A stretch of 64,000 nucleotides of DNA from Arthrobacter sp. Marseille-P9274 (GTDB lineage Bacteria; Actinomycetota; Actinomycetes; Actinomycetales; Micrococcaceae). The stretch lies in NCBI RefSeq assembly GCF_946892675.1, contig NZ_CAMPOV010000001.1, positions 1,276,033 to 1,340,032 on the forward strand, written 5' to 3'. This document shows positions 17,354-30,550 of the stretch, piece by piece. Each line of letters opens with the position of its first letter. Positions within the stretch are counted from its first letter, which is position 1. The notes under the pieces are model-generated. The model worked only from the letters and a program-made list of their open reading frames with translations, did no database searches and had not been told where the DNA came from. A program made the translations under genes and the position numbers.

Positions 17354-18924
17354 TGCAGGACCTTGGAGTCGTCAGCCCCACCCTCGAGGAGTTCCGGGAA
17401 CTGGCCCGCGACCGGCGCGTCGTTCCGGTGACGCTGAAGGTGCTGGCCGATGACCAGACGCCGATCTCCCTCTACCGCAGGCTGGGCGACGGACAGCCGG
17501 GCACGTTCCTGTTGGAATCGGCCGCGGTCGGCGGGGTATGGTCGCGCTACTCGTTCATCGGAACGCACTCGCGCGCGGTCCTGACCAGCAAGGACGGCCA
17601 GGCCCACTGGCTGGGGCAGCCGCCTGCCGGGGTGCCGCTGGACGGCAATCCGGTCGAGGCCATGCGGGCAACGGTGGAGGCTCTGCGCACCGAGCGTTTC
17701 GACGACCTGCCGCCGCTGACCTCCGGCCTGGTCGGCTTCGTCGGCTGGGAAGCCGTGCGGCACTGGGAGAAGCTGACCAGCCCGCCCGAGGAAGACCTGC
17801 CCCTGCCGGAACTGGCGATGTGCCTGGTGACCGACCTGGCGGTGCACGACAACGCCGAGGGCACCGTGACGCTGATCGCCAACGCGATCAACTTCGACGG
17901 CAGCGACGAACGGGTGGACGAGGCCTGGCAGGACGCCGTCGAGCGCCTGCGCGGGATGCTCGCGCAGTTGAACGAACCGCTGGCCCAGCAGGTCTCCGTC
18001 CTGGAGAACAGCGCACTGAGTACTGAGGACATCATGGCCGGCGTCCGGCACAGCTGGGCCGAGGAGAAGTACCTGGCCGCGGTGGAGCGCGGCAAGGAAG
18101 CCATTGTGGACGGCGAGGTGTTCCAGGTGGTGATCTCGCGGCGTTTCGAAGCCGAATGCCGCGCCACGCCGCTGGACGTCTACCGGGTGCTGCGCAATCT
18201 CAACCCGAGCCCGTACATGTACCTGTTCTGCCTCGAGGATGTTGACGGCAACGCCTACTCGATCGTCGGTTCCTCGCCCGAGGCGCTCGTGACAGTCACC
18301 GGGGACGAGGTCGTCACCCATCCGATCGCCGGCTCCCGGCCGCGCGGCAGGACCGTGGAGCAGGACCGCGAGCTGGCCGAGGAACTGCTGGCGGACCAGA
18401 AGGAACGCGCCGAGCACCTGATGCTGGTGGACCTGGCCCGCAACGACATTTCCAAGGTCTGCGATCCCGGCACCGTCGATGTCAGCCAGTTCATGGAAGT
18501 GGAGAAGTTCAGCCACATCATGCACCTGGTCTCCACCGTCGTCGGACGCCTCGCCAAGGACAAGACGGCCTACGACGTGCTGTCCGCGACCTTCCCCGCA
18601 GGCACGCTCTCCGGCGCGCCGAAGCCGCGCGCCCTGCGGTTGCTGGACGAGCTGGAACCGCACCGCCGCGGAGTCTACGGGGGAGTCGTCGGCTACCTGG
18701 ACTTCGCCGGCGACATGGACATGGCCATCGCCATCCGCTCGGCGCTGCTGCGCGACGGACGGGCCTACGTACAGTCCGGCGGCGGCATTGTCGCGGACTC
18801 CGTGCTCGCCGCCGAGGCGCTGGAGACGGTGAACAAGGCGGCCGCGCCGCTGCGCGCCGTCACGCTGGCGTCGCGCCTGCATGCGGCGGACCCGGAACGG
18901 ATTGTCACGGGGGAGCGCAAATGA
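17353..18924 (+). CDS. trpE: anthranilate synthase component I
   Basis: 523 residues. The N-terminal regulatory domain has LLESAAVGGVWSRYSFIG (the LLES tryptophan-binding motif). The chorismate-binding domain has FQVVISRRF, NPSPYMY, GSSPEALV, IAGSRPRGRT, LVDLARNDISKV and GTLSGAPKPRA. It makes anthranilate from chorismate and is expected to be feedback-inhibited by tryptophan. No trpG or trpD is in the window. It starts on the hisI stop and overlaps the next membrane-protein gene by 4 bp. Confidence 0.96.
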   Translation: MQDLGVVSPTLEEFRELARDRRVVPVTLKVLADDQTPISLYRRLGDGQPGTFLLESAAVGGVWSRYSFIGTHSRAVLTSKDGQAHWLGQPPAGVPLDGNPVEAMRATVEALRTERFDDLPPLTSGLVGFVGWEAVRHWEKLTSPPEEDLPLPELAMCLVTDLAVHDNAEGTVTLIANAINFDGSDERVDEAWQDAVERLRGMLAQLNEPLAQQVSVLENSALSTEDIMAGVRHSWAEEKYLAAVERGKEAIVDGEVFQVVISRRFEAECRATPLDVYRVLRNLNPSPYMYLFCLEDVDGNAYSIVGSSPEALVTVTGDEVVTHPIAGSRPRGRTVEQDRELAEELLADQKERAEHLMLVDLARNDISKVCDPGTVDVSQFMEVEKFSHIMHLVSTVVGRLAKDKTAYDVLSATFPAGTLSGAPKPRALRLLDELEPHRRGVYGGVVGYLDFAGDMDMAIAIRSALLRDGRAYVQSGGGIVADSVLAAEALETVNKAAAPLRAVTLASRLHAADPERIVTGERK

Positions 18925-19538
18925 CGACGGCGGAGCGCCCCTCCCGTCCCTCAGCCTGGTGGCGTCGGAAGGCCATCGTCGTACTGGCCGCCATCGCCGC
19001 CTCCCTGGCGGCCTTCGGCACCACCACGCAGACCTGGGTGAACGTCCGCCTCCCGCAAGGCGACGTGGAGACGCCTGACCTGGCCGTGGCGGGGAGCGAC
19101 GCGGCCGTCGCCGTGACCGCGCTGGCACTGGTCGGGCTCGCGGCCGCGCTGGCCGCGACGATCGCCGGACGGGTCGCCCGCATCATCACCGCGGTGCTGC
19201 TAGGCCTGGCCGGCGCCGGGATCGCCGCCGCCTGCGCGCGGGTGCTCGCCGATCCGTACGCCGCCGCATCGTCGAAGATCGGCGAGGCGACCGGACAGGT
19301 CGGCCAGGACGCCGTCGTCAGCACCACCGCTTTCCCCGCGCTGGGCCTGGCCTGCGGGCTCCTGATGGTCGTCGTGGCCGCCTGGCTCGTCGTTGCCGGC
19401 CGGCACTGGACCACCACCCGCAAGTACTCCGCGGCGACCGGCCCGCGGCAGGCGGACGGCTCCCCGTCGGACCGCGGCGCCGCGGACGAAATCGACAGCT
19501 GGGACCAGCTCAGCCGCGGAACGGATCCTACGGACTGA
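18921..19538 (+). CDS. Trp biosynthesis-associated membrane protein (TIGR02234)
   Basis: 205 residues with four hydrophobic segments (about 18-38, 60-83, 86-108 and 135-160), the extracytoplasmic TQTWVNV after the first, and a hydrophilic C-tail. This family is found only in actinobacterial trp clusters next to trpE, and its biochemical role is unknown. It overlaps trpE by 4 bp (ATGA), so it is almost certainly co-translated. A tryptophan-related transport or anchoring role is speculation. Confidence 0.85.
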   Translation: MTTAERPSRPSAWWRRKAIVVLAAIAASLAAFGTTTQTWVNVRLPQGDVETPDLAVAGSDAAVAVTALALVGLAAALAATIAGRVARIITAVLLGLAGAGIAAACARVLADPYAAASSKIGEATGQVGQDAVVSTTAFPALGLACGLLMVVVAAWLVVAGRHWTTTRKYSAATGPRQADGSPSDRGAADEIDSWDQLSRGTDPTD

Positions 19539-19637
19539 ACCCGCCGCCCCGGCACGCGCGGGCTCGTCACAGTGGCCGGGACCCCATGCAAACAATGGCA
19601 GAATAAGAATCAGAATCGTTTTCGAGGGAGTTAGATC

Positions 19638-19919
19638 ATGGCTCATCACGCCACCGCCACCGAGCAGGAGACTGCAGAAACCGCTCCGAGCATCCATGAC
19701 GAGGTCATCGGCCACGGCAACAGCCCGGCGGCATGGACCTGCGTCCTCATCATGACCGTGGGCTGCATTATCGCCTGCGTCGGGTTCATCATGGCCTCCA
19801 ACCTGGTCTTCTGGGGCGGCGGCATCGGCATCGTCGTTGTCGGCCTCATCGTCGGCTGGATCATGAAGAAGGCAGGCTACGGCGTCGACGGTTCCAAGCT
19901 CCAGAGCAGCGGTCACTAG
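19638..19919 (+). CDS. HGxxPAAW-motif small membrane protein
   Basis: 93 residues with HGNSPAAW at 26-33, immediately before two transmembrane helices (about 34-55 and 58-78). The motif defines a small actinobacterial family associated with trp loci; its function is unknown. Ribosome site GAGGGAG lies 8 nt before the ATG, with an AT-rich stretch (AGAATAAGAATCAGAAT) further upstream that could be a promoter. The trpC GTG begins 2 bases after its stop. Confidence 0.8.
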   Translation: MAHHATATEQETAETAPSIHDEVIGHGNSPAAWTCVLIMTVGCIIACVGFIMASNLVFWGGGIGIVVVGLIVGWIMKKAGYGVDGSKLQSSGH

Positions 19920-19921
19920 TA

Positions 19922-20746
19922 GTGACGGTTCTCGACGACATCATCGCCGGTGTCAGGGAGGATCTTGAGGCCCGGCGCGCCGCGGTTTCGTTGGACGAAC
20001 TGAAGGCCCGCGCCACGGCGGCCCCGGCCGCGCGGGACGCCTATGCGGCCTTGGGCGGAAACGCGGAGCCGCGGACCGAGCTTCGGGTAATTTCCGAGGT
20101 CAAGCGCAAGAGCCCCTCCAAGGGGGACCTCGCCTCGATCGAGGATCCGGCCGGGCTCGCCAGCCGCTACGAGCGCGGCGGAGCGGCCGTGATCAGCGTG
20201 CTGACCGAGCAGCGCCGCTTCAACGGGTCGCTGGCGGATTTCGACGCAGTCCGCGCCGCCGTCGAAATCCCGCTGCTGCGCAAGGACTTCACGGTGGACG
20301 AATACCAGATTTGGGAAGCCCGGGCCCACGGCGCCGACCTGGTCCTGCTCATCGTCGCAGCCTTGGACGACGCGCAGCTCCGCGGCTTCCTGGAGCTCAC
20401 CCACAGCCTTGGCATGAACGCGCTGGTCGAAACCCACACGGCCGAAGAGATCCAGCGTGCGGTTGCGGTGGGCAGCCGGATCATCGGCGTCAACGTGCGC
20501 AACCTGAAGACCCTGGACGTGGACCGTTCGGTCTTCGCCGCGCTGGCCGGCGGTATCCCGCCCGAGACCGTGATCGTCGCCGAATCCGGCGTCCGCACTG
20601 CGGAGGACGTGGCCCATTACGCGGCGCACGGCGCCAACGCCGTGCTGGTGGGCGAGGCACTGGTGATCGGCAACCAGCCGGAGCAGGCGATCGCGGACTT
20701 CTCCGCCGCCGGCGCCGCTGCCATCGCCGAACGCCGGTCGGCCTAG
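19922..20746 (+). CDS. trpC: indole-3-glycerol phosphate synthase
   Basis: 274-residue TIM barrel with [15 protein letters not shown] (catalytic lysine), [40 protein letters not shown] and VGEALV. It closes the indole ring. GTG 19922 is used, adjacent to the stop of the HGxxPAAW gene. It is a monofunctional enzyme with no TrpF fusion. Confidence 0.96.
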   Translation: MTVLDDIIAGVREDLEARRAAVSLDELKARATAAPAARDAYAALGGNAEPRTELRVISEVKRKSPSKGDLASIEDPAGLASRYERGGAAVISVLTEQRRFNGSLADFDAVRAAVEIPLLRKDFTVDEYQIWEARAHGADLVLLIVAALDDAQLRGFLELTHSLGMNALVETHTAEEIQRAVAVGSRIIGVNVRNLKTLDVDRSVFAALAGGIPPETVIVAESGVRTAEDVAHYAAHGANAVLVGEALVIGNQPEQAIADFSAAGAAAIAERRSA

Positions 20747-20776
20747 CAGACAGCTTCAGCATGAGGACGGCCCGGA

Positions 20777-20802
20777 CGGGCCGGCATTCCGATGCCGGCC
20801 CG
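20777..20802 (+). repeat. 11-bp perfect hairpin between trpC and trpB
   Basis: CGGGCCGGCAT (20777-20787) pairs with ATGCCGGCCCG (20792-20802) around the loop TCCG. No T-run follows, so it is more likely an mRNA structure or processing site than a terminator. It is flanked by a 12-bp direct repeat (20761-20772 and 20824-20835). Confidence 0.6.
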
Positions 20803-20835
20803 GCCGGCCGCCAGAGAGAACAGATGAGGACGGCC

Positions 20836-22157
<1,322 letters not shown>

Positions 22158-22161
<4 letters not shown>

Positions 22162-22958
22162 ATTCGGACATACAGAGCAAATCCGCCGCCGCCATCGACA
22201 GGGCCCGGGCGGCCGGCCGCACCGCGCTGGTGGGCTACCTGCCTGCGGGCTTCCCGGATGCGCAGGCCACCATCGACGCGGCCGTCGCGCTGGCGGAGAA
22301 CGGTGCGGACGTCATTGAGATCGGCGTGCCGTATTCGGATCCCGTCATGGACGGCCAGGTCATCCAGGCTGCAACCGTCCAGTCGCTGGCGAACGGCTTC
22401 CGCGTGGCGCAGATCTTCGACATTGTCGCCGCCATCACCGCCCGCTGCGATGCGGCCGTACTGGTGATGACCTACTGGAACCCGGTCATGCGGATGGGCG
22501 TGGATGAGTTCAGCCGCCGCCTGGCGGAAGCCGGGGGAGCAGGGCTCATCACCCCGGACCTGATCCCTGACGAGGCCGCCGAATGGTTCGAAGCCTCGGA
22601 CAAGTACGGGCTGGACCGGGTGTTCCTGGTCGCGCCGTCGTCGTCGCCGGAACGGATGGCCATGACGGTCAAGGCCAGCCGCGGCTTCGTCTACGCCGTC
22701 TCGATTATGGGTGTCACGGGCGCGAGGGAATCGGTCAGCGATGCGGCCCACCGTGTTGTCGAGGCCGCCCATGCGGCCGGCGCGGAACGCGTCTGCGTCG
22801 GACTGGGCGTGTCGCGGGCCGAGCACGTGCGGGAGATTGCCGCGTACGCCGAGGGCGCTATCGTTGGCACCGCCCTCGTTGCGGCGCTGGGCAAGGATGG
22901 CGTGGACGGCGTCGCCAAACTGGCAGCTGAGCTGCGCAGCGGTACTCCCCAGAACTGA
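22158..22958 (+). CDS. trpA: tryptophan synthase alpha chain
   Basis: 266 residues with [30 protein letters not shown] (catalytic acidic residues), [22 protein letters not shown] and [13 protein letters not shown]. It cleaves indole-3-glycerol phosphate and channels indole to TrpB. GTG 22158 overlaps the trpB stop and has AAGGAG 7 nt upstream. Confidence 0.96.
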
Positions 22959-22994
22959 TCCTCGCTCCTTCCGCCGATCCTAAGGACCGCCCCG

Positions 22995-24122
22995 GTGCAA
23001 TCCATGTCTTCCGCCCTAGTGATCCCCGCGTCCATACCGAGCCCGGGCTGGTCCGGCTTCACGATCGGCCCGGTCACGGTCCACGCCTACGCGCTGTGCA
23101 TCCTGGCCGGGATCGTCGCAGCCCTGTGGCTGACGAACCGGCGGTGGCAGGCCCGCGGGGGCCCCGAGGGGACGGTGTGGGACGTTGCCATCTGGGCCAT
23201 TCCGTTCGGCATCATCGGCGGCCGGCTCTACCACGTCTTCTCCTCGCCGGACGCCTACTTCGGTCCGAACGGAAACCTGGCCCTGATTCCGCAGATCTGG
23301 CTGGGCGGCCTCGGGATCTGGGGGGCCGTGGCGCTGGGGCTTGTCGGCGCCTGGATCGGGTGCCGGCGGGCCGGGGTCAAGCTGACCGCCTTCATGGATG
23401 CCGCGGCGCCGGGCGTGCTGCTGGCGCAGGCGATCGGACGCTGGGGCAACTGGTTCAACCAGGAGCTCTTCGGCGCCCCGACGGACCTGCCATGGGGCCT
23501 GGAAATCGACGCGGACAACCCGAATTTTCCGACCGGGGCGGAACCGGGCACGCTGTTCCATCCGACCTTCCTGTACGAGTCTCTCTGGAACCTGGCCGGC
23601 GTGGCCCTGCTGCTGGTTCTGGACCGGAAGTTCCGGTTCCGCCGGGGCATGCTGTTCTGGCTCTACGTCGCCTACTACACGCTCGGCCGGGTCTGGATCG
23701 AGATGCTGCGGATCGACGACGCCGAGATGATCACGCTCTTTGGCCTGACCCAGCGCCTCAACGTCTGGACCTCGGTGCTGCTGCTGGTGGCCGCACTCGT
23801 AATATTTGCAGTGCTTGCCCGCAGGCCGCGTACCGCGGAGGATGAGACTGTCTACCTGCCCGGGCACGGGCCGGAGACCGACGACGGTGCCACGTTGGGC
23901 GCTGCCGAGGCCGGGAAGGCGTCCCCTGCGGCCGAGGCGAACGGCGTCGCCGCTAAGCAGACCGAAGTTAACGAGCAGGAAACGAACGCGAAAAAAGCCG
24001 GGAAGAATGTTTCCGTGCGCTCACATCGTGGTAATCTCACTGGTACTTCGACAGAGCCGGAAGGCTCACCTGCATCCGACGCCAGCGGCACGGCTGGCCC
24101 CGCAGAGGGCGAAGGGAAATAG
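22995..24122 (+). CDS. lgt: prolipoprotein diacylglyceryl transferase
   Basis: 375 residues, about seven membrane spans. The Lgt signature GRWGNWFNQELFGAPTDLPW is present, with GGRLYHVF and HPTFLYESLWN. It attaches diacylglycerol to the lipobox cysteine of prolipoproteins, for example the serine hydrolase lipoprotein at 41 kb. GTG 22995 has AAGGA 8 nt upstream; ATG 23004 is an alternative. A hydrophilic C-tail of about 95 residues follows the last helix. Confidence 0.93.
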   Translation: MQSMSSALVIPASIPSPGWSGFTIGPVTVHAYALCILAGIVAALWLTNRRWQARGGPEGTVWDVAIWAIPFGIIGGRLYHVFSSPDAYFGPNGNLALIPQIWLGGLGIWGAVALGLVGAWIGCRRAGVKLTAFMDAAAPGVLLAQAIGRWGNWFNQELFGAPTDLPWGLEIDADNPNFPTGAEPGTLFHPTFLYESLWNLAGVALLLVLDRKFRFRRGMLFWLYVAYYTLGRVWIEMLRIDDAEMITLFGLTQRLNVWTSVLLLVAALVIFAVLARRPRTAEDETVYLPGHGPETDDGATLGAAEAGKASPAAEANGVAAKQTEVNEQETNAKKAGKNVSVRSHRGNLTGTSTEPEGSPASDASGTAGPAEGEGK

Positions 24123-24402
24123 CGCCCGGGCTACCGCCCGGACTATCTGCACCCGTGCCACCCACGCCGACGTGGATTCCGGCGGTAATCCAGTTACCCG
24201 AGCGGCCGCCGTCGGATATGGCTGACGCCCCCGGTCCTTTCCCCGGCCGGTAAAAATCGTTATGCACCAGCACTGCTGCATGGCATGGGCCAGGCCATAC
24301 AATTCCAGTACTTATGTACGGCGTGGAGCGTCGCCTCGCCGTGTTGTGGGGCCAACGGAGTCCCCTTCTCGAGATCACATACAGGAGAAGGAGAAAATCA
24401 AG
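24123..24402 (+). other. gltB: 280-bp leader region of gltBD, no gene
   Basis: There is no supported gene. Imperfect inverted repeats are visible (CCGGGC/GCCCGG at 24125-24140; ATGGC/GCCAT near 24280-24300), as is an AT-rich CAGTACTTATGTAC near 24310. The gltB ribosome site AGGAGAAGGAG is strong. No known riboswitch class is recognised; nitrogen-dependent control is plausible but unproven. Confidence 0.4.
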
Positions 24403-27400
24403 ATGACTCCTCCGTTCAACGGATCCAGTACGCCACGCACAGTAGGCGGTCCGATCGCCGCTGCTGATGCAGTTTCGCCGTTCAAGCGATTTGCCGCCTA
24501 CCCCGAAGCCGCAGGACTTTACGATCCTGCCAACGAAAAAGACGCCTGCGGCCTCGCCGTCATCGCCACCCTCCGCGGCGAACCGGGGCACGACATCGTC
24601 GATGCGGCCCTGACCGCCCTGCGGAACCTCGAACACCGCGGTGCCGTCGGCGCAGACGAGGGCACCGGAGACGGTGCCGGCCTCCTCACCCAGATTCCCG
24701 ATGAATTTTTCCGCGCCGTCACCGGCTTCACGCTGCCGGCCCCCGGGGAGTACGCGGTAGGCACCGCTTTCCTGCCCAGCGACGAAGCCGAAGCCGAGGT
24801 CACCCAGGCCGGGATCGAGTCGCTGGCCGCCGATGAAGGACTGAAGATCCTTGGCTGGCGCGAAGTCCCCGTCGTGGCCGAGCTCGTCGGCGCGATGGCG
24901 CGGGCCTGCATGCCGCATTTCGTCCAGGTCTTCCTGGGCATCGATTCCGATGCCGGAGCCGACGTAGCCACTATCGACGCGCGGGTCTTCCGGCTCCGCA
25001 AGCGCGCCCAGAACAAGTTCGGCGTCTACTTCCCGTCGCTGTCGTCCAAGACGATCGTCTACAAGGGCATGCTGACCACGGCCCAGCTCGAGCCGTTCTA
25101 CCCCGACCTGTCGGACACCCGCTTCAAAACCAAGCTGGGTATCGTCCACTCCCGGTTCTCCACGAACACCTTCCCGTCCTGGCCGCTGGCCCAGCCGTTC
25201 CGCACGATCGCCCACAACGGCGAGATCAACACGGTCAAGGGCAACCGCAACTGGATGCGCGCCCGCCAGTCCCAGCTGAGCAATCCCATCCTGGGGGACA
25301 CCCCGGAGGAGCTGTTCCCGATCTGCACCCCGGGTGCATCCGACTCCGCATCCTTCGACGAGGTCGCCGAGCTGCTCATGCTCTCCGGCAAGCCCATCAC
25401 GCAGGCGATCATGATGATGATCCCCGAGGCATGGGAGAACCACACTTCGATGGACCCGGCCCGCCGGGCCTTCTACCAGTACCACTCCGCGCTGATGGAG
25501 CCGTGGGACGGCCCCGCGGCCGTGTCCTTCACCGACGGCCAGCTCGTCGGCGCCGTCCTGGACCGCAACGGCCTCCGCCCGGCCCGGTACTGGGTCACCG
25601 AAGATGGCCTCGTCGTGCTGGCCTCCGAGGTCGGCGTGCTCAACCTCGAGCCCTCGCGCGTGGTCAAGAAGGGCCGCGTCTCGCCAGGCAAGATGTTCCT
25701 GGTCGATACCGAAGCCGGCCGGCTGATCGAGGACCAGGAGATCAAGGCCGAGATCGCCTCCGCCAACCCCTGGGGGGAGTGGCTGAAGGAAAACATGATC
25801 CGCCTCGAGGACCTGCCCGAGCGCGAGCACGTGGTGCATACCCCGGCCTCGATCAACCGCCGGCAGCGCACCTTCGGTTACACCCAGGAGGAGCTGCGCA
25901 TCCTGCTCGGGCCGATGGCCCGCACCGGTGCCGAGCCGCTGGGCGCCATGGGCACGGACACCCCGATCGCGGTGCTGTCCAAGCGTCCCCGGCTGCTGTT
26001 CGACTATTTCGTGCAGTCCTTCGCGCAGGTCACGAACCCGCCGCTGGATGCAATCCGCGAAGAGCTCGTCACCTCGCTGCGCGGGTCCATTGGACCGGAC
26101 GGCAACCTGCTCGCCAACGGCCAGGTCCGTGCCAAGCAGGTGGCGCTGAAGTTCCCGGTCATCAACAACGACGAATTGGCGAAGATCGCCGCGCTGGAGT
26201 CGGAGGAAGGCGTCAAGGAGACGCTGAAGGTTCGCGGGCTCTACCGGCCCGACGGCGGGGAAGCGGAGCTGCGCGCCCGGCTGCAGGAAATCTGCGAGAA
26301 GGTTTCCGCTGCCGTGAACCGCGGCGTGAAGTTCATCATTCTCTCCGACCGCGATTCGAACGCGCAGTGGGCTCCTATTCCCTCGCTGCTGCTCACCAGC
26401 GCGGTCCACCACCACCTGCTCAAGAGCGCCAACCGGACCAAGATTTCGCTGCTGGTCGAGGCCGGCGACGTCCGCGAGGTCCACCACGTGGCCGTGCTGA
26501 TCGGCTACGGCGCGTCCGCCGTGAACCCGTACCTGGCGATGGAAAGCTGCGAGGACCTGGTCCGCCGCGGCGATATCCAGGGCGTGACCGAGCAGGAGGC
26601 CGTCTACAACCTGATCAAGGGCCTCGGCAAGGGTGTCCTGAAGATCATGTCCAAGATGGGCATCTCCACCGTGGCGTCGTACTGCGGCGCCCAGACCTTC
26701 GAGGCCCTCGGCCTGTCCCAGGCCCTGGTTGACCAGTACTTTGCCGGCACCCAGTCACAACTCGGCGGCGTCGGCCTCGAGGTCATCGCGGCCGAATCCG
26801 CCGCCCGGCACGCCGCGGCCTACCCGAGCGACGGCATCGAGGAACCGCACCGCGAACTCGACACCGGCGGCGAGTACCAGTGGCGCCGCGAGGGACCGCC
26901 GCACCTGTTCAACCCGGAGACCGTCTTCCGGCTGCAGCACTCCACCCGCGAACGCCGCTACGACATTTTCAAGGCCTACACCAAGGGCGTGGACGACCAG
27001 TCCCGCGACCTGATGACGCTGCGCGGCCTGCTTCGGTTCAAGACCGGCGACCGTCCGGCAGTGCCGCTCGAGGAAGTCGAGTCGGTCGCCAGCATCGTCA
27101 AGCGCTTCTCCACCGGTGCCATGAGCTACGGCTCGATCTCCCAGGAGGCGCACGAGACCCTCGCCATCGCGATGAACCGCCTCGGCGCCAAGTCCAACAC
27201 GGGCGAGGGCGGCGAGGACGTCGAACGGCTGCTCGATCCCGAGCGCCGCTCGGCCATCAAGCAGGTTGCCTCCGGCCGCTTCGGCGTGACCAGCCTGTAC
27301 CTGACCAACGCGGACGACATCCAGATCAAGATGGCCCAGGGTGCCAAGCCCGGCGAGGGCGGCCAGCTGATGAGCCAGAAGGTCTACCCGTGGGTGGCCC

Positions 27401-29023
27401 GGACCCGGCATTCGACGCCCGGCGTGGGACTGATCTCCCCGCCGCCGCACCACGACATCTACTCGATCGAAGACCTGGCCCAGCTGATCTACGACCTCAA
27501 GCGCTCGAATCCCCAGGCGCGGGTCCATGTGAAGCTGGTCTCGGAAGTCGGGATCGGCACGGTGGCGGCCGGCGTGACCAAGGCGAAGGCCGACGTCGTA
27601 CTGATTTCAGGGCACGACGGCGGCACGGGCGCGAGTCCGTTGAATTCGCTTAAGCATGCCGGGGCTCCGTGGGAGCTGGGCCTGGCCGAGGCGCAGCAGA
27701 CGCTGATGCTCAACGGCCTGCGCGACCGGGTTGTGGTGCAGGTGGACGGACAGCTGAAGACCGGCCGCGACGTCGTGATCGCCGCGCTGCTGGGCGGCGA
27801 GGAATTCGGCTTCGCCACGGCTCCGCTGGTGGTCTCCGGCTGCGTCATGATGCGCGTCTGCCACCTGGATACCTGCCCGGTTGGCGTTGCCACGCAGAAC
27901 CCGGAGCTGCGGAAGCGGTTCACCGGCAAGCCGGAGTTTGTGGTGAACTTCTTCGAGTTCATCGCCGAAGAGGTCCGCGAGATCCTCGCCGAGCTGGGCT
28001 TCCGCAGCCTGGATGAGGCGATCGGCCACTCCGAGCTGCTCGATTCCCGCGAGGCGATCGACCACTGGAAGGCCTCCGGGCTGGACCTGGCGCCGATCCT
28101 CAACGGCTACGGCTTCGATGCACAGTCGCCGCTGCGCAACATGACCGGCCAGAACCACGAGCTGGACAAGCACTTCGACAACCGGCTCATCGCGATGAGC
28201 GCCGAGGCGCTGAGCGGCCGGGCGCCGGTGCGCATCAGCCTGGACGTGGTCAACACGGACCGCTCCGTCGGGACGATGCTGGGCCACGAGGTGACCAAGC
28301 GGTTCGGCATTGACACGCTCGCCGACGACACGATCGACGTCACCCTCAGCGGCCAGGCGGGCCAGTCGCTTGGCGCGTTCCTGCCCGCCGGCATCACCCT
28401 GCGGCTGCTGGGCGACTCGAACGACTACGTCGGCAAGGGCCTCTCCGGCGGCCGGATCATCGTCCGCCCCGACCGGTCCAACGTCTTCCAGTCCGACCGG
28501 AACGTCATTGCGGGCAACGTGATCGGCTACGGCGCCACCAGCGGCGAGATGTTCCTGCGCGGCCAGGTGGGCGAACGCTTCCTGGTCCGGAACTCCGGAG
28601 CGACCGCGGTGGTCGAGGGTATCGGCGACCACGGCTGCGAGTACATGACCGGCGGCCTGGCCCTGATCCTGGGACGCACCGGCCGGAACTTCGGCGCGGG
28701 CATGTCCGGCGGCGTCGCGTACGTGCTCGACCTGGACGAGGCCCGCGTGAACCGGCAGAGCCTGGAGAACAAGGAGCTGCTGCTGCAGGCCCTTGATTCC
28801 GAGGACCGCGACACGGTTGCCGGGCTGCTCAAACGGCACGCGGAGGAGACCGGGTCCGACCTGGCCGAGCGCCTCTTGCAGGACCTGAACGGAACCATTG
28901 CACGCATGACCAAGGTGCTGCCGCGGAACTTCGCCGCAGTGCTGGCAACCCGGGCATCCGCCGAAGCCGAGGGCCTGGACCCCGACGGCGACGTTGTCTG
29001 GCATCGAATTCTGGAGGTAACCG

Positions 29024-29031
<8 letters not shown>
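24403..29031 (+). CDS. gltB: glutamate synthase (NADPH), large subunit
   Basis: 1542 residues, the full family length. It has a type II glutaminase domain after a short propeptide (catalytic cysteine in [12 protein letters not shown], about residue 49), a central domain, the FMN-binding synthase domain with [20 protein letters not shown] and [13 protein letters not shown], the [3Fe-4S] cysteines in [15 protein letters not shown], and a C-terminal beta-helix domain. With GltD it makes two glutamates from glutamine and 2-oxoglutarate. The ATG at 24403 follows AGGAGAAGGAG. The next gene starts 8 bp before its end. Confidence 0.97.
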
Positions 29032-30493
<1,462 letters not shown>

Positions 30494-30537
30494 CGTGTCC
30501 TGCGGCTCATGTGGCCCGCAGAGCGTCCGGAGATGGC

Positions 30538-30543
30538 TAGGCT
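30538..30543 (+). promoter_or_regulatory. pyk: -10 box (TAGGCT) for a leaderless pyk transcript
   Basis: TAGGCT ends 7 nt before the pyk ATG. The spacer AAGGACT also resembles a weak ribosome site, but the geometry predicts that transcription starts at the ATG. Confidence 0.5.
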
Positions 30544-30550
30544 AAGGACT

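Noticed and set aside
17125-19128. 667-codon minus-strand open frame opposite trpE
   Set aside because: Composition artefact of GC-rich third positions; trpE on the plus strand has all family motifs.
24037-26487. 816-codon minus-strand open frame opposite gltB
   Set aside because: A shadow of gltB; no recognisable domain or start signal.
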